The notes: a model not told the origin generated them from the sequence alone. A stretch of 16,826 bases of DNA from Chloroflexota bacterium (GCA_003157175.1 PMIQ01000189.1:7567-24392), one strand, 5' to 3'; counted from the stretch's first letter, positions 8,071 to 15,041 are shown. Made by a program: numbers and translations.

Positions 8071-8082
8071 GGCGAACCCCTT
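8068..8082 (-). promoter_or_regulatory. infC ribosome-binding site and AUC initiation codon
   Basis: AAGGGG (8082-8077) is followed after six bases by ATC (8070-8068). This site decides the infC start because it is the only well-spaced Shine-Dalgarno near the conserved N-terminus. Non-AUG starts of the AUU/AUC/AUA type are a known feature of infC that lets IF-3 repress its own translation. Confidence 0.7.
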
Positions 8083-8180
8083 CTGTGCGTGTTCCGGTTG
8101 CCGGCGACCGGGTTACTCTGCCCGGAAACAGGCGAGCGCGCCAGCCCGGGGCACGGCTGCGCCGGGCGGTCGCCCGCGGG

Positions 8181-8210
8181 ACTATAGCACAGGGATTCCG
8201 GCACCGGCAA
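8181..8210 (-). promoter_or_regulatory. Sigma-70-type promoter for infC-rpmI-rplT
   Basis: On the minus strand TTGCCG (8210-8205) and TATAGT (8186-8181) are separated by 18 bases; the -10 is preceded by TGC, an extended -10. Matches are four of six and five of six to the consensus. Transcription would start near 8174, leaving a GC-rich leader of about 105 bases before the AUC start. The rest of the 8071-8307 gap between the divergent infC and lipoprotein genes shows no other clear element; a plus-strand promoter for the lipoprotein was not resolved. Confidence 0.65.
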
Positions 8211-8307
8211 ACGCGCGACCGACACGTTTCGCGGCGTTCCGCCGTCGTTTTGCGAGCGGTGTGTGATGATGCCATCGTTACCCACCAAGTTGTTCTGAGG
8301 AGCGATC

Positions 8308-8895
8308 ATGGGGCGATCGATTCTGGCGTCTGCACTGGCTCTGTTCCTGGTCGTGGCGGCAATTGCCGGATGCCAGAGCCCGACTCCCACACCCTCCCCG
8401 ACTCCCACTCCATCTCCGACGGCCACTCCATCTCCGACTCCCACACCCTCCCCGACGGCGACCCCGACGGCGACCCCAACGCCGACCGACCCCAACGCGA
8501 CGCCGACTCCTCTGCCTACGGGCGGGCCCGGAGCCTTTTACGTGGTCAGGAATTACGAGCAGGCTCTGCTTGCGGGCGACTATGCGACGGCCTGGGCCCG
8601 GCTCAGCAAGAGCACCCAGAGTTACGCCAAGTGGGGCACGCTCGCGGGTTTCACCAAAGAGCGAACCACGTTCCTGGCCGCCGCCGGCGCGACCTACCGG
8701 GAGGAGTTGAGCCCGTCCAACACACTGACGCTGCGCCAGTGGATCGAAGGGGCGAACTGGATGCCGCAAATCGATCAGGCCCACGCTTACGTAGTGAGCG
8801 TTGATTGGCCCGCGATCACTCCTGCCACCGCCGGTTGGGAGATCTGGATCGTCAATCCCACCAAGACCGGTTGGTCCCTTTATCTGGCTCACTAA
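8308..8895 (+). CDS. Putative lipoprotein with Pro/Thr-rich linker
   Basis: Predicted 195 aa and the only convincing plus-strand gene. Residues 1-21 are a signal peptide ending in the lipobox IAGC, so Cys22 would be lipidated and the protein anchored on the outer face of the membrane. Residues 24-71 are an extended Pro/Thr/Ser spacer, followed by a globular domain of about 120 residues beginning [24 protein letters not shown], which has the look of an NTF2-like or DUF4878-type alpha+beta fold; this is inference. The ATG is supported by GAGGAG five bases upstream. It is divergent from infC and convergent with thrS, interrupting the otherwise conserved thrS-infC order. Function unknown; surface display on a stalk is the safest reading. 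Confidence 0.88.
   Translation: MGRSILASALALFLVVAAIAGCQSPTPTPSPTPTPSPTATPSPTPTPSPTATPTATPTPTDPNATPTPLPTGGPGAFYVVRNYEQALLAGDYATAWARLSKSTQSYAKWGTLAGFTKERTTFLAAAGATYREELSPSNTLTLRQWIEGANWMPQIDQAHAYVVSVDWPAITPATAGWEIWIVNPTKTGWSLYLAH
8377..8520 (+). repeat. Pro-Thr codon repeat (lipoprotein stalk)
   Basis: Irregular tandem repeats built from CCGACTCCCACA / CCATCTCCGACG-type units encode alternating Pro, Thr and Ser ([17 protein letters not shown]). The tract keeps frame throughout and encodes the lipoprotein spacer. Such tracts vary in length between strains by slippage or recombination. Confidence 0.85.
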
Positions 8896-8973
8896 CTGTG
8901 GGGTTCGGGGCTGTGCTCGGGCCCGGTCCGAGATCGTCTCCGCAGTTCATCCGTTCGGTCGGTCCGGAACTAC

Positions 8974-10836
8974 CTACGGGCGACGCGCGGCGGTTTCCTC
9001 GGCCAGCCGGTCGATGAACGCATCCCAGGCGACGCCGTTCTCCTGCTCGCCGGCGCGATTGCGGATCGCGACGGTGCGCGCTTCGACTTCCCGGTCGCCC
9101 AGCACGAGCATGTAGGGCACCTTCTGCTCCTGAGCCAGCCGGATCTTGTTCTGCATCCGGCTGTCGGAGTCGTCAACCTCCACGCGTAGACTTCGCCCGC
9201 TCAAGAGGGTCGCCAGCTCGCGCGCAGCCTCGACGTGCCGGTCGGCAATCGGAATGACCACGACCTGAACCGGCGCGCACCATACGGGGAAGGCGCCGGC
9301 GAAGTGCTCCACCAGGACGCCGATGAATCTCTCGAGCGAGCCGTAGATGGCACGGTGGATCGTCATCGGCCGTACGGCCTGACCGTTTTCGTCGATGTAC
9401 GTGCAGTCGAAGCGCTCGGGCAGCATGACCAGGTCCACCTGGATGGTCGCCGTCTGCCACTCACGGCCCAACGCGTCCTCGATCTGGATGTCGATCTTGG
9501 GGGCGTAGAAGGCGCCGTCCTTGGGCTTCAGGCGGTAGGGCTTGTCGAGCGAATCCAGCGCGGCCTTGATCTGGGCCTCCGCGGTCTCCCACAGAGCGGG
9601 ATCGCCGAGAGCCTTGTCGGGCCTAGTCCCGAAAGTGAATTTCGGTTCCAGGCCAAACCACCCGTAGACCTCGTAGACCTCTCCCAGCAGCGCCTTGATC
9701 TCGTCCTGGAGCTGGTCGGGCCGGAGGTATATGTGGGCATCGTCCTGGACGAAGTGGCGCACCCGCGTCAGGCCGGAAAGCGTGCCGGACCGCTCGTTGC
9801 GGTGCAAGCGGCCGAACTCGGAGAAGCGCAGCGGCAGGTCGCGGTACGACCTCAGCTTGCTCTTGTAGATGAAGGTGCTCTCCGGGCAATTCATCGGCTT
9901 GAGGCTGAAGGTCTGGCCCTCAGACTCGAGCACGAACATGTTGTCCTTGTAGTTGGCCCAGTGGCCCGACTGCTCCCACAGCTTCTTGTGGACCAGCATC
10001 GGCGTCGCCACTTCCTGATAGCCGCGGCGATCCTGGACCTCTCGGATGGCGGTCTCGAGGGTGCGCCACAGACGCTGCCCCTTGGGGTGCCAGAAGGCCG
10101 AACCAGGGCTGACGTCGTGGAAGCTGAAGAGGTCCAGCTGGACGCCCAGGCGACGATGGTCGCGCCGCTTGGCCTCCTCACGGCGGTGCAGGTAGGCCTC
10201 GAGCTCCTCCTGAGTCGGCCACACGGTGCCGTAGATACGCTGCAGCATCGGCCGCTTCTCGGAGCCGCGCCAGTACGCGCCTGCCACGGTCATCAGCTTG
10301 AACGGGCCGATCTTGCCAGTGCTGGCCACGTGGGGCCCTTTGCACAGGTCGATGAACGTGCCGTGCTGGTAGGTCGAGGTCGGAGGAAGCGGCACGGCCG
10401 CCTCCCTGGATCGGGTGGCCAGATCGTCGAGGATCTCGACCTTGAACGGCTGGTTGCGAGCCTCGAAGAAGGCTCGTCCTTCATCGAACGGGACCTCCTT
10501 GCGAATGAACGGGTGATCAGCGGCAACTGAGGCACGCATCCCGTCCTCGATCACGGCCAGGTCGTCTGGGGTGAGCGGGCGAGGCAGCAAGAAGTCGTAG
10601 TAGAAGCCGTCGTCGATCGATGGCCCGATGCCGAGCTGCGCGTCAGGGAAGAGCCCGACGACCGCTTCGGCCATCACATGGGCGGCCGAATGGCGCATCG
10701 CATCGAGATCCGAATGCGCGCCGGCGTCCAGGAGCTCATCCACTGAGCCGCGCTCGACCGCGTCGAAGAACTCATCGGGTTCGGTGGGCTCGGCTCCGCC
10801 CGACTGAGCCGCCTGGATCTGCTGGTCGTTGCTCAT
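8974..10836 (-). CDS. thrS: Threonyl-tRNA synthetase, lacking the N-terminal TGS domain
   Basis: Predicted 620 aa class II synthetase charging tRNA-Thr. The editing domain shows the HSAAH motif (His49, His53) and the DLCKGPH block (Cys165). The catalytic core has MNCPES with Cys317, DDAHIY with His368 and TIHRAIYGSLERFIG with His494; the spacing 51 and 126 equals that of the three zinc ligands of the E. coli enzyme. The C-terminal anticodon-binding domain starts around PVQVVVIPIADRHVE. Only 48 residues precede HSAAH, compared with about 72 in E. coli, and they are low-complexity and Ala/Asp/Glu-rich with no TGS-like sequence. ATG at 10836-10834 has AAGGTGG about 8 bases upstream. The T-box leader ahead indicates threonine-responsive control. 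Confidence 0.97.
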   Translation of the reverse strand: MSNDQQIQAAQSGGAEPTEPDEFFDAVERGSVDELLDAGAHSDLDAMRHSAAHVMAEAVVGLFPDAQLGIGPSIDDGFYYDFLLPRPLTPDDLAVIEDGMRASVAADHPFIRKEVPFDEGRAFFEARNQPFKVEILDDLATRSREAAVPLPPTSTYQHGTFIDLCKGPHVASTGKIGPFKLMTVAGAYWRGSEKRPMLQRIYGTVWPTQEELEAYLHRREEAKRRDHRRLGVQLDLFSFHDVSPGSAFWHPKGQRLWRTLETAIREVQDRRGYQEVATPMLVHKKLWEQSGHWANYKDNMFVLESEGQTFSLKPMNCPESTFIYKSKLRSYRDLPLRFSEFGRLHRNERSGTLSGLTRVRHFVQDDAHIYLRPDQLQDEIKALLGEVYEVYGWFGLEPKFTFGTRPDKALGDPALWETAEAQIKAALDSLDKPYRLKPKDGAFYAPKIDIQIEDALGREWQTATIQVDLVMLPERFDCTYIDENGQAVRPMTIHRAIYGSLERFIGVLVEHFAGAFPVWCAPVQVVVIPIADRHVEAARELATLLSGRSLRVEVDDSDSRMQNKIRLAQEQKVPYMLVLGDREVEARTVAIRNRAGEQENGVAWDAFIDRLAEETAARRP

Positions 10837-10880
10837 CCTGTCCGTCCACCTTCGCTACCGCCGCCGCGTGGTCGTCGAGC

Positions 10881-10917
10881 GAACACAAAGCCTCCCGTCC
10901 GACAGGACGAGAGGCTT
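10881..10917 (-). terminator. Intrinsic terminator of the thrS T-box
   Basis: On the minus strand a 13-bp stem forms: AAGCCTC pairs with GAGGCTT, then a T-G wobble, then CGTCC with GGACG, closing a four-base TGTC loop. TTGTGTT follows directly. It is placed just after the T-box box, so it is the alternative to the antiterminator. Confidence 0.85.
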
Positions 10918-11130
10918 CTCTCGCGGTTCCACCCGCCTTCGCGCCGCCTGGGATTGTGACTGCAGGGCGCCGCGCGCTCAAGCCGCTCTAACGGGCGGAT
11001 CCCGGGCCGGTTCCTCCGGCCACTCGCGGTTGGTACCTGCGCCGGCGACGATCGTCGTCGATCTCAGCGGTGGCCTTCGCCACCTCGACGACTCCCTTGG
11101 ATCCTGCCGGCGAAGCGTGTCCCGCTCGTC
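10881..11130 (-). promoter_or_regulatory. T-box riboswitch leader of thrS (specifier ACC, Thr)
   Basis: The T-box sequence GCGGGTGGAACCGCGA lies at 10936-10921. Upstream, a Stem I can be assembled: basal GCGG (11125-11122) with CCGC (11029-11026), next CGCCGGC (11112-11106) with GCCGGCG (11046-11040), then GATC pairs, TCGTCG (11091-11086) with CGACGA (11060-11055), and an apical hairpin GGTGGC/GCCACC. The 3' side of the internal loop carries ACC (11034-11032) followed by A: a Thr codon in specifier position. A second hairpin, GGCCGG/CCGGCC, follows as Stem II. The TGGA bulge would pair with UCCA, predicting a tRNA-Thr with U73. The element begins about 45 bases after tRNA-Val; no independent promoter was clear. 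Confidence 0.92.
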
Positions 11131-11173
11131 GCTTTGGATATGCAGTTGGTCGGCGCCGCCTGCGCGGCTCCGA

Positions 11174-11250
11174 TGGTGGGCGGTAGAGGACTTGAACCTC
11201 TGGCCTCATGCATGTCAAGCATGCGCTCTAACCAACTGAGCTAACCGCCC
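11174..11250 (-). tRNA. tRNA-Val (anticodon GAC)
   Basis: A complete 77-base cloverleaf including an encoded CCA end. Acceptor GGGCGGT pairs with ACCGCCC, D stem GCTC/GAGC, anticodon stem CATGC/GCATG with loop TTGACAT giving anticodon GAC (reads GUC and GUU), a 5-base variable loop, and T stem AGAGG/CCTCT with loop TTCAAGT. The discriminator base is A. It is codirectional with the thrS leader just downstream. Confidence 0.98.
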
Positions 11251-11263
11251 GGGTGCGCGCCGC

Positions 11264-11269
11264 ATCATA
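11264..11269 (-). promoter_or_regulatory. Candidate -10 element for tRNA-Val
   Basis: TATGAT on the minus strand, five of six to consensus, ends 13 bases before the tRNA 5' end. No good -35 is visible at the right spacing. The 11270-11372 stretch also holds a 7-bp inverted repeat (11311-11317 with 11329-11335) without a U-tract and no gene. Confidence 0.35.
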
Positions 11270-11372
11270 TCGCATCGACCCTGCGCTCGGCTGGAGCGGC
11301 CTCACGGCCAGCGCTCGAGGATGCGACCCGAGCGCCTCAACACTTGGAGCGCTGCGTCTGAGCGCCGCCTCT

Positions 11373-11927
11373 CTACTGCGCAGGCGGGCCCGTGTACGTG
11401 AAGAGGAACACACCTGTCGTGGCATCCACGAATGTCACTTCATCACAAATCGTGGGTTCGGTGGTGCCAGATGGCCCAGCATCGATGGCTGCAGGCGGGT
11501 GACTGGACACGCCGCCCCCGGAACTCGCAGGGCAGGTGATGTTCCTCCAGCTGAACACCCACACCAAAGTGTCGTTGAGTGTCTGCCGGAACGTTCCATC
11601 AGGCTGGGTGGTCCCTTAGGACGTGTCGGTCATCGAGCCAAGTTCGACGCTGGTAGGCTGACCGTCCGGGCAGTCGGCAATGCCGGTACGGCATAAGTCA
11701 TATGCAACCGCGGCAGCGACCGAACCGACCTGGACCTTCGGCGGCGCAAGCGTGATGCCCGCTGTTGGGTAGGCGCGTGCCTTCGCCAGCGGCTGGTCTG
11801 CGACCGACAAGGCTGCACGACCACTACTCGCACCGGGGGCGAAGGTCGCACCCGGTGCGACGCAACCCGTGAGTCCGACCAGCAGGCTGAGTGCAGCCGC
11901 GAGGACAGAACTGGCGCGCCGGGTCAT
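11373..11927 (-). pseudogene. Lipoprotein gene interrupted by an in-frame TAA
   Basis: From the ATG at 11927-11925 the frame encodes a lipoprotein signal peptide with lipobox LTGC (Cys22), then a Ser/Ala-rich segment. Codon 104 is TAA (11618-11616). The same frame then stays open for a further 80 codons to the TAG at 11373, with balanced, protein-like sequence containing DTLVWVFSWRNITCPA and TICDEVTFVDATTGVFLFTY. A full product would be 184 aa; the truncated one 103 aa. Continuity on both sides suggests a single nonsense change, or a sequencing error, rather than two genes. GGTGA about 5 bases ahead supports the start, which overlaps the stop of a small upstream ORF in an ATGA. Family not recognised. 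Confidence 0.65.
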
Positions 11928-12208
11928 GGCGTCACCGTCCAGGATCGAACGTGGCTGCAGCTGGCGGCGTCCGAGTTCCACCGGGAGCTGTCAACCTGCC
12001 GGTAGAGCGTGATCGCGCCACACGTCGTGTGGTACGCGTTATCGCTGTAGTACTGGATCGTCATGTAGCTTCAGTCCGTCTTTCGCGAGGCCGTCCCGGG
12101 GATGTCCGTATGGACATCGTGCACCTCAGCCATGTAGTCGGTCATGATGCCGCATGCACGAGAGAGGGCTGCCGTCGAAATAGAAGCCGGACTGCGCGTG
12201 CTCAGTCA
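11924..12208 (-). pseudogene. Remnant of a small protein gene (broken ORFs)
   Basis: Two open stretches lie in the same frame, separated by a single TGA (12073-12071). The first runs from about 12208 and includes MTDYMAEVHDVHTDIPGT (ATG at 12145); the second encodes 46 aa from the ATG at 12064, including CGAITLYRQVDSSRWNSDAA and a second Cys, and its stop overlaps the downstream lipoprotein ATG. In another frame, the stretch just upstream reads SGFYFDGSPLSCM, which looks like a continuation displaced by a frameshift. There is no signal peptide or good ribosome-binding site. I read it as a degraded secreted-protein gene; a genuine 46 aa ORF coupled to the lipoprotein is the alternative. Confidence 0.4.
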
Positions 12209-13248
12209 AGCCAGACCTGGCCATCCGCCTGGCTAAACGGCACAGCGGAATCGGTCTTCTTCGACCAGTTCGAACCGGTGCGAACGTAGGTGAGCTCGTG
12301 AATGTCGGCCACGACACCATTTGCGTTCTCCGTGCCGGAGAGCATCGCGAGACGTGTACCGTCGGCGTTGAGCGCCAGGTCCCAGACCACCTGTGCGGGG
12401 TCGAGCGAGATCGCGCCCGATGGCGCTCTGTTCGCGAGCCAGTCACCGATCGGCGCCACGTAAACAGCCGACTCGGTGGTGGCCGCCAGCATGCGTCGAT
12501 CCGGCGAGAGAGCGAATACGCGCACGCCTCCCAGACCTGTCAGCAGCGCGATCTCGTGTTTCGCGGTGTCGACCACTGCCAGACGCGATACCTGCAGGGC
12601 ATCGCTGGCCAGCACGGCGAGCCGCTGGCCGTCGAGCCACGCCACCGACGGGCCAAAAGGCGATTCCGGCGCCGGCATGAGGTCTGCGGCCGACCCGTCG
12701 GCCGCGACCGTACTGAACGTCAGGCCGCCCGACTGCGAGACCGCAATAGCCGTCGCGCCGGCGTCGGAACGATCCACGCCCACAACTGCTCCGTCGAGGG
12801 GCGTGGTTCCCCGTCGCGGCGACACGCTCTTTGCCGGGGTCTGCGGACTGCTTTCCGCTCGGAACTCCAACGCACCATTGATCGCGAGAACCAGAGTCTG
12901 CCCGTCACGTCCGAGAACGGTAGCTCCCGGCAACGGCCACCTGGCGGCCCAGCTGCCGCCTGTGTCCGTCCAGAGCCCCACGCCGCCCTGGACACCGTCG
13001 GCCAGGACCAGGAGCTGTGGCACGGATCCAGTCGTTGAACCCGCCAACGACGGCGCAGTGGCGTTGGGCCCGTCGGTGGGGCCGAACGAGACGGCGCCCG
13101 TCGGAGAAGGCGGAACGGTCGGGGCGGCTGTGCCGACGCCGGACGCGCAGCCAGTGGCCGCCACTGAGAGGCAGAACGCAATAGGAACCAGCTGTCGCGT
13201 CCGCCTGGCGCCCAAACCTGCCAACCGTGACCACGGATCCCGGATCAT
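12202..13248 (-). CDS. Beta-propeller-like lipoprotein
   Basis: Predicted 348 aa. A long basic N-terminus (RRTRQL) precedes a hydrophobic core and the lipobox ATGC, with Cys34 as the lipidated residue. After a Thr/Pro/Ser-rich spacer (about 38-70), the rest is a series of short beta-strand-like blocks of WD40/TolB style, for example VRVFALSPDRRMLAATTESAVYVAPIGDW and VVWDLALNADGTRLAMLSG, typical of extracytoplasmic propellers. No catalytic motif is visible. ATG at 13248-13246 is firmly supported by AAAGGGG five bases upstream, over an upstream in-frame ATG/GTG at 13320. It is separated from the preceding propeptide-like gene by 93 bases containing a strong hairpin. Possible role: surface binding or scaffolding protein for the neighbouring exported proteins. 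Confidence 0.82.
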   Translation of the reverse strand: MIRDPWSRLAGLGARRTRQLVPIAFCLSVAATGCASGVGTAAPTVPPSPTGAVSFGPTDGPNATAPSLAGSTTGSVPQLLVLADGVQGGVGLWTDTGGSWAARWPLPGATVLGRDGQTLVLAINGALEFRAESSPQTPAKSVSPRRGTTPLDGAVVGVDRSDAGATAIAVSQSGGLTFSTVAADGSAADLMPAPESPFGPSVAWLDGQRLAVLASDALQVSRLAVVDTAKHEIALLTGLGGVRVFALSPDRRMLAATTESAVYVAPIGDWLANRAPSGAISLDPAQVVWDLALNADGTRLAMLSGTENANGVVADIHELTYVRTGSNWSKKTDSAVPFSQADGQVWLD

Positions 13249-13266
13249 GAAATCCCCTTTCTGAAA

Positions 13267-13302
13267 CGGCCCGCGGCCGCCCAACCGGACGGTCGCGGGC
13301 CG
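13267..13302 (-). terminator. 9-bp GC hairpin just before the beta-propeller lipoprotein
   Basis: CGGCCCGCG (13302-13294 on the minus strand) pairs perfectly with CGCGGGCCG (13275-13267), with an 18-base loop that may fold further. TTTC follows, and the lipoprotein Shine-Dalgarno begins only a few bases later. It may be a partial terminator or attenuator between the two genes, or an mRNA-stabilising element. Confidence 0.5.
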
Positions 13303-13341
13303 CAAATGGCAGGGCGCCACGAATGGCCAAGCCCCATCACG

Positions 13342-14265
13342 TCACTCCACGAAATCTCCACCGATGATCGTGCCGTCGCCGGCGTCGACGAAGAGGCTCA
13401 GCAGCCAGACGTCGTTGGCCGCGTCGCCTGACGGCTTCACCTGCGTGACCCAGGCGAGCCGGTACGGCGCCTCGGCGGCTCCGATCCTCGACGGTTCGAA
13501 AGCGGCGTTCGGGCCGACCCACTCCAGGTCTAGCTTCTGGATTGCGTAGCCCGAGTTTCGGCCGGCGAACCAGCGATTGAGGTTCGCTGACGCGATCTGC
13601 CGGGCCGCGTCCGAGGACAGCCTGTTCGTCGGCGCGACGGCGAGGTCATGCTCGACGCGGGCGACGCTCTCAATGCTCCCGTCGGGCCACACCTGGACGC
13701 GCGTTTCGTCGCCGCGAACGCGCACACCGCCTTGAGTCCGGGCCCAGTGGACAGTCCACCCGCGCGTCGCCTGATCGGCATCGGTCGAGGTGGGGATCCC
13801 GATCGCCAGGCCCGCGGCCAGGGCCGACGATTGCGCTGACTTCACAGCGACGTCTTGCGCGACTCGTGCGCCCGTCGCCGGACCAACGTCCAGACGGACG
13901 GCGCTGCGGAGACGGCCCTTGGAGTCGAACTGAGTGACTGACTCGACCCTGCCTGCGGAATCGAGCTCGGTGACCTCATCGTATTGAGCGCTCTCGAAGC
14001 CATCCTGCACGTGGTGTCCGACGCGGCTGACGCCGATCGGGAAGCCCAACGCACTTCGGGTCTTGCCCTCGCGGGCGAGAAGCGCAGCAGTCGCGTCCGC
14101 GTCCAGGGCCGCTTCGACCCGGGCGGGAGACCCGATCACCGCGCCGCTGGCGTCCGAGGACGACCGGGCCGCCGCAATGTGACCGGCCGAGATGACCAGG
14201 CACATGGCCACGACGCCCATGCCTGCTGCCAACTTGACATTCGTACTGCCGATTAGGGGTTTCAT
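13342..14265 (-). CDS. Exported protein resembling a peptidase propeptide (PepSY/FTP-like)
   Basis: Predicted 307 aa with an N-terminal signal or anchor segment (about 10-33, VKLAAGMGVVAMCLVISAGH). The C-terminal half has the pattern of fungalysin/thermolysin propeptides and PepSY domains: GWTVHWARTQGGVRVRGDE, then RVQVWPDGSIESVARVEHDL, a helix SSDAARQIASANLNRWF, and a final strand pair YRLAWVTQV ... DVWLLSLFVDAGDGTIIGGDF. No metallopeptidase HExxH follows, so it would be a stand-alone propeptide-type domain, a kind that can inhibit or chaperone peptidases. The ATG at 14265-14263 is 5 bases beyond the stop of the upstream cysteine-peptidase-like gene, with GGAG inside that gene's end, so the two are coupled. 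Domain assignment is by pattern only. Confidence 0.78.
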   Translation of the reverse strand: MKPLIGSTNVKLAAGMGVVAMCLVISAGHIAAARSSSDASGAVIGSPARVEAALDADATAALLAREGKTRSALGFPIGVSRVGHHVQDGFESAQYDEVTELDSAGRVESVTQFDSKGRLRSAVRLDVGPATGARVAQDVAVKSAQSSALAAGLAIGIPTSTDADQATRGWTVHWARTQGGVRVRGDETRVQVWPDGSIESVARVEHDLAVAPTNRLSSDAARQIASANLNRWFAGRNSGYAIQKLDLEWVGPNAAFEPSRIGAAEAPYRLAWVTQVKPSGDAANDVWLLSLFVDAGDGTIIGGDFVE

Positions 14266-14270
14266 CTCGG

Positions 14271-15041
14271 TCAACTCCACACAGGCCAGAGAGGCGTCCC
14301 GTTGTAGTACGGGTTGCCCCACCAGTTGGCCTGGAAGGGCTCACTGGAACTCACGGCCTCGTAGCCGCCAAGGGCCGACGCATAGGCGAAGCCGGCCGCC
14401 AGAGTTCGAGAGTTGGGCAGTCCGCCGTTGACGTAGCTCCAGAACGCTTTCTCGAACCGGAGGCTGGCGCTGTCCCAGGTGTGATAGACGTAGCTGAGGT
14501 AGAACTCGAAGTCCGTGGCTTGCTTCGTCTTCGCGATCTGGAACGCGGCCGGCATCGTGCTCGAGTTTGAGCCGAGCATGCAGGTCGACATGATCACGAC
14601 GTTGTAGAACGTGCCCTGGGTCAGGGCCTTGATGGAGCTCGACCGGATCATGTCCTTGGACGAGTTGTTGCATTTCCCGGTGCCGGGATCCTGGAGGAAC
14701 CCCGAGTCGATGTTGGGCGCGCCGCTCGCCGCCCAGTAGTTGTCGCCGTGGCTGTGCACGTACAGTGCCCAATCGCTCACAACGTTGCCCATGACGGCAG
14801 CCCGAGTGAATCCGGGTCCCAGGGCTCCCATCGCGGGCCCGAAGCCAAGCTTGGCAAGCTGCGCGACGGACAGGTTGTAGAGCTGCAGTGGATAGGTGTC
14901 GTTGACACCCAGGCACGCGACCTTGAACGCGTCCGAGTTGGACCACACGTGCACGTTGTAGGTTGCGGCGGCCTGGCCTGGCGCCGCGATCGTCGAGGCC
15001 GCGACGGCCATCGAAACGAGCCACATGAATGCTCGTTTCAC
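14271..15041 (-). CDS. Secreted clan CD-like (caspase/gingipain/CHAT-type) protein
   Basis: Predicted 256 aa. Residues 1-25 are a signal peptide (MKRAFMWLVSMAVAASTIAA, Ala-rich cleavage site). The mature part shows two hydrophobic strands each ending in a candidate catalytic residue: DWALYVHSHGD with His98-Gly99, and FYNVVIMSTCMLGS with Cys154. This His-Gly ... Cys order after hydrophobic strands is the hallmark of clan CD cysteine peptidases. Further on, SLRFEKAFWSYVNGG followed by an Ala-rich helix matches the C-terminal pattern of gingipain/CHAT-like domains. The Trp- and Asn-rich C-terminus is unassigned. The start is GTG at 15041-15039, preceded by GGGAGGAG. It leads the pair with the propeptide-like gene. 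A non-peptidase DUF with similar topology remains possible. Confidence 0.75.
   Translation of the reverse strand: MKRAFMWLVSMAVAASTIAAPGQAAATYNVHVWSNSDAFKVACLGVNDTYPLQLYNLSVAQLAKLGFGPAMGALGPGFTRAAVMGNVVSDWALYVHSHGDNYWAASGAPNIDSGFLQDPGTGKCNNSSKDMIRSSSIKALTQGTFYNVVIMSTCMLGSNSSTMPAAFQIAKTKQATDFEFYLSYVYHTWDSASLRFEKAFWSYVNGGLPNSRTLAAGFAYASALGGYEAVSSSEPFQANWWGNPYYNGTPLWPVWS

Noticed and set aside
8377..8520. CRISPR-like or minisatellite array
   Set aside because: Units are short, irregular and in frame, encoding a Pro/Thr spacer; there are no spacers of constant length and no cas genes.
8896..8973. Bidirectional terminator between the lipoprotein and thrS stops
   Set aside because: No stem longer than a few base pairs with a T-run could be found in this 78-base convergent gap.
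9235..10530. 431-codon plus-strand open frame opposite thrS
   Set aside because: Antisense shadow of a fully conserved ThrRS; the protein is low-complexity with no recognisable domain.
11311..11335. Terminator for the interrupted lipoprotein gene
   Set aside because: A 7-bp stem is present (11311-11317 with 11329-11335), but there is no U-tract and the loop is long.
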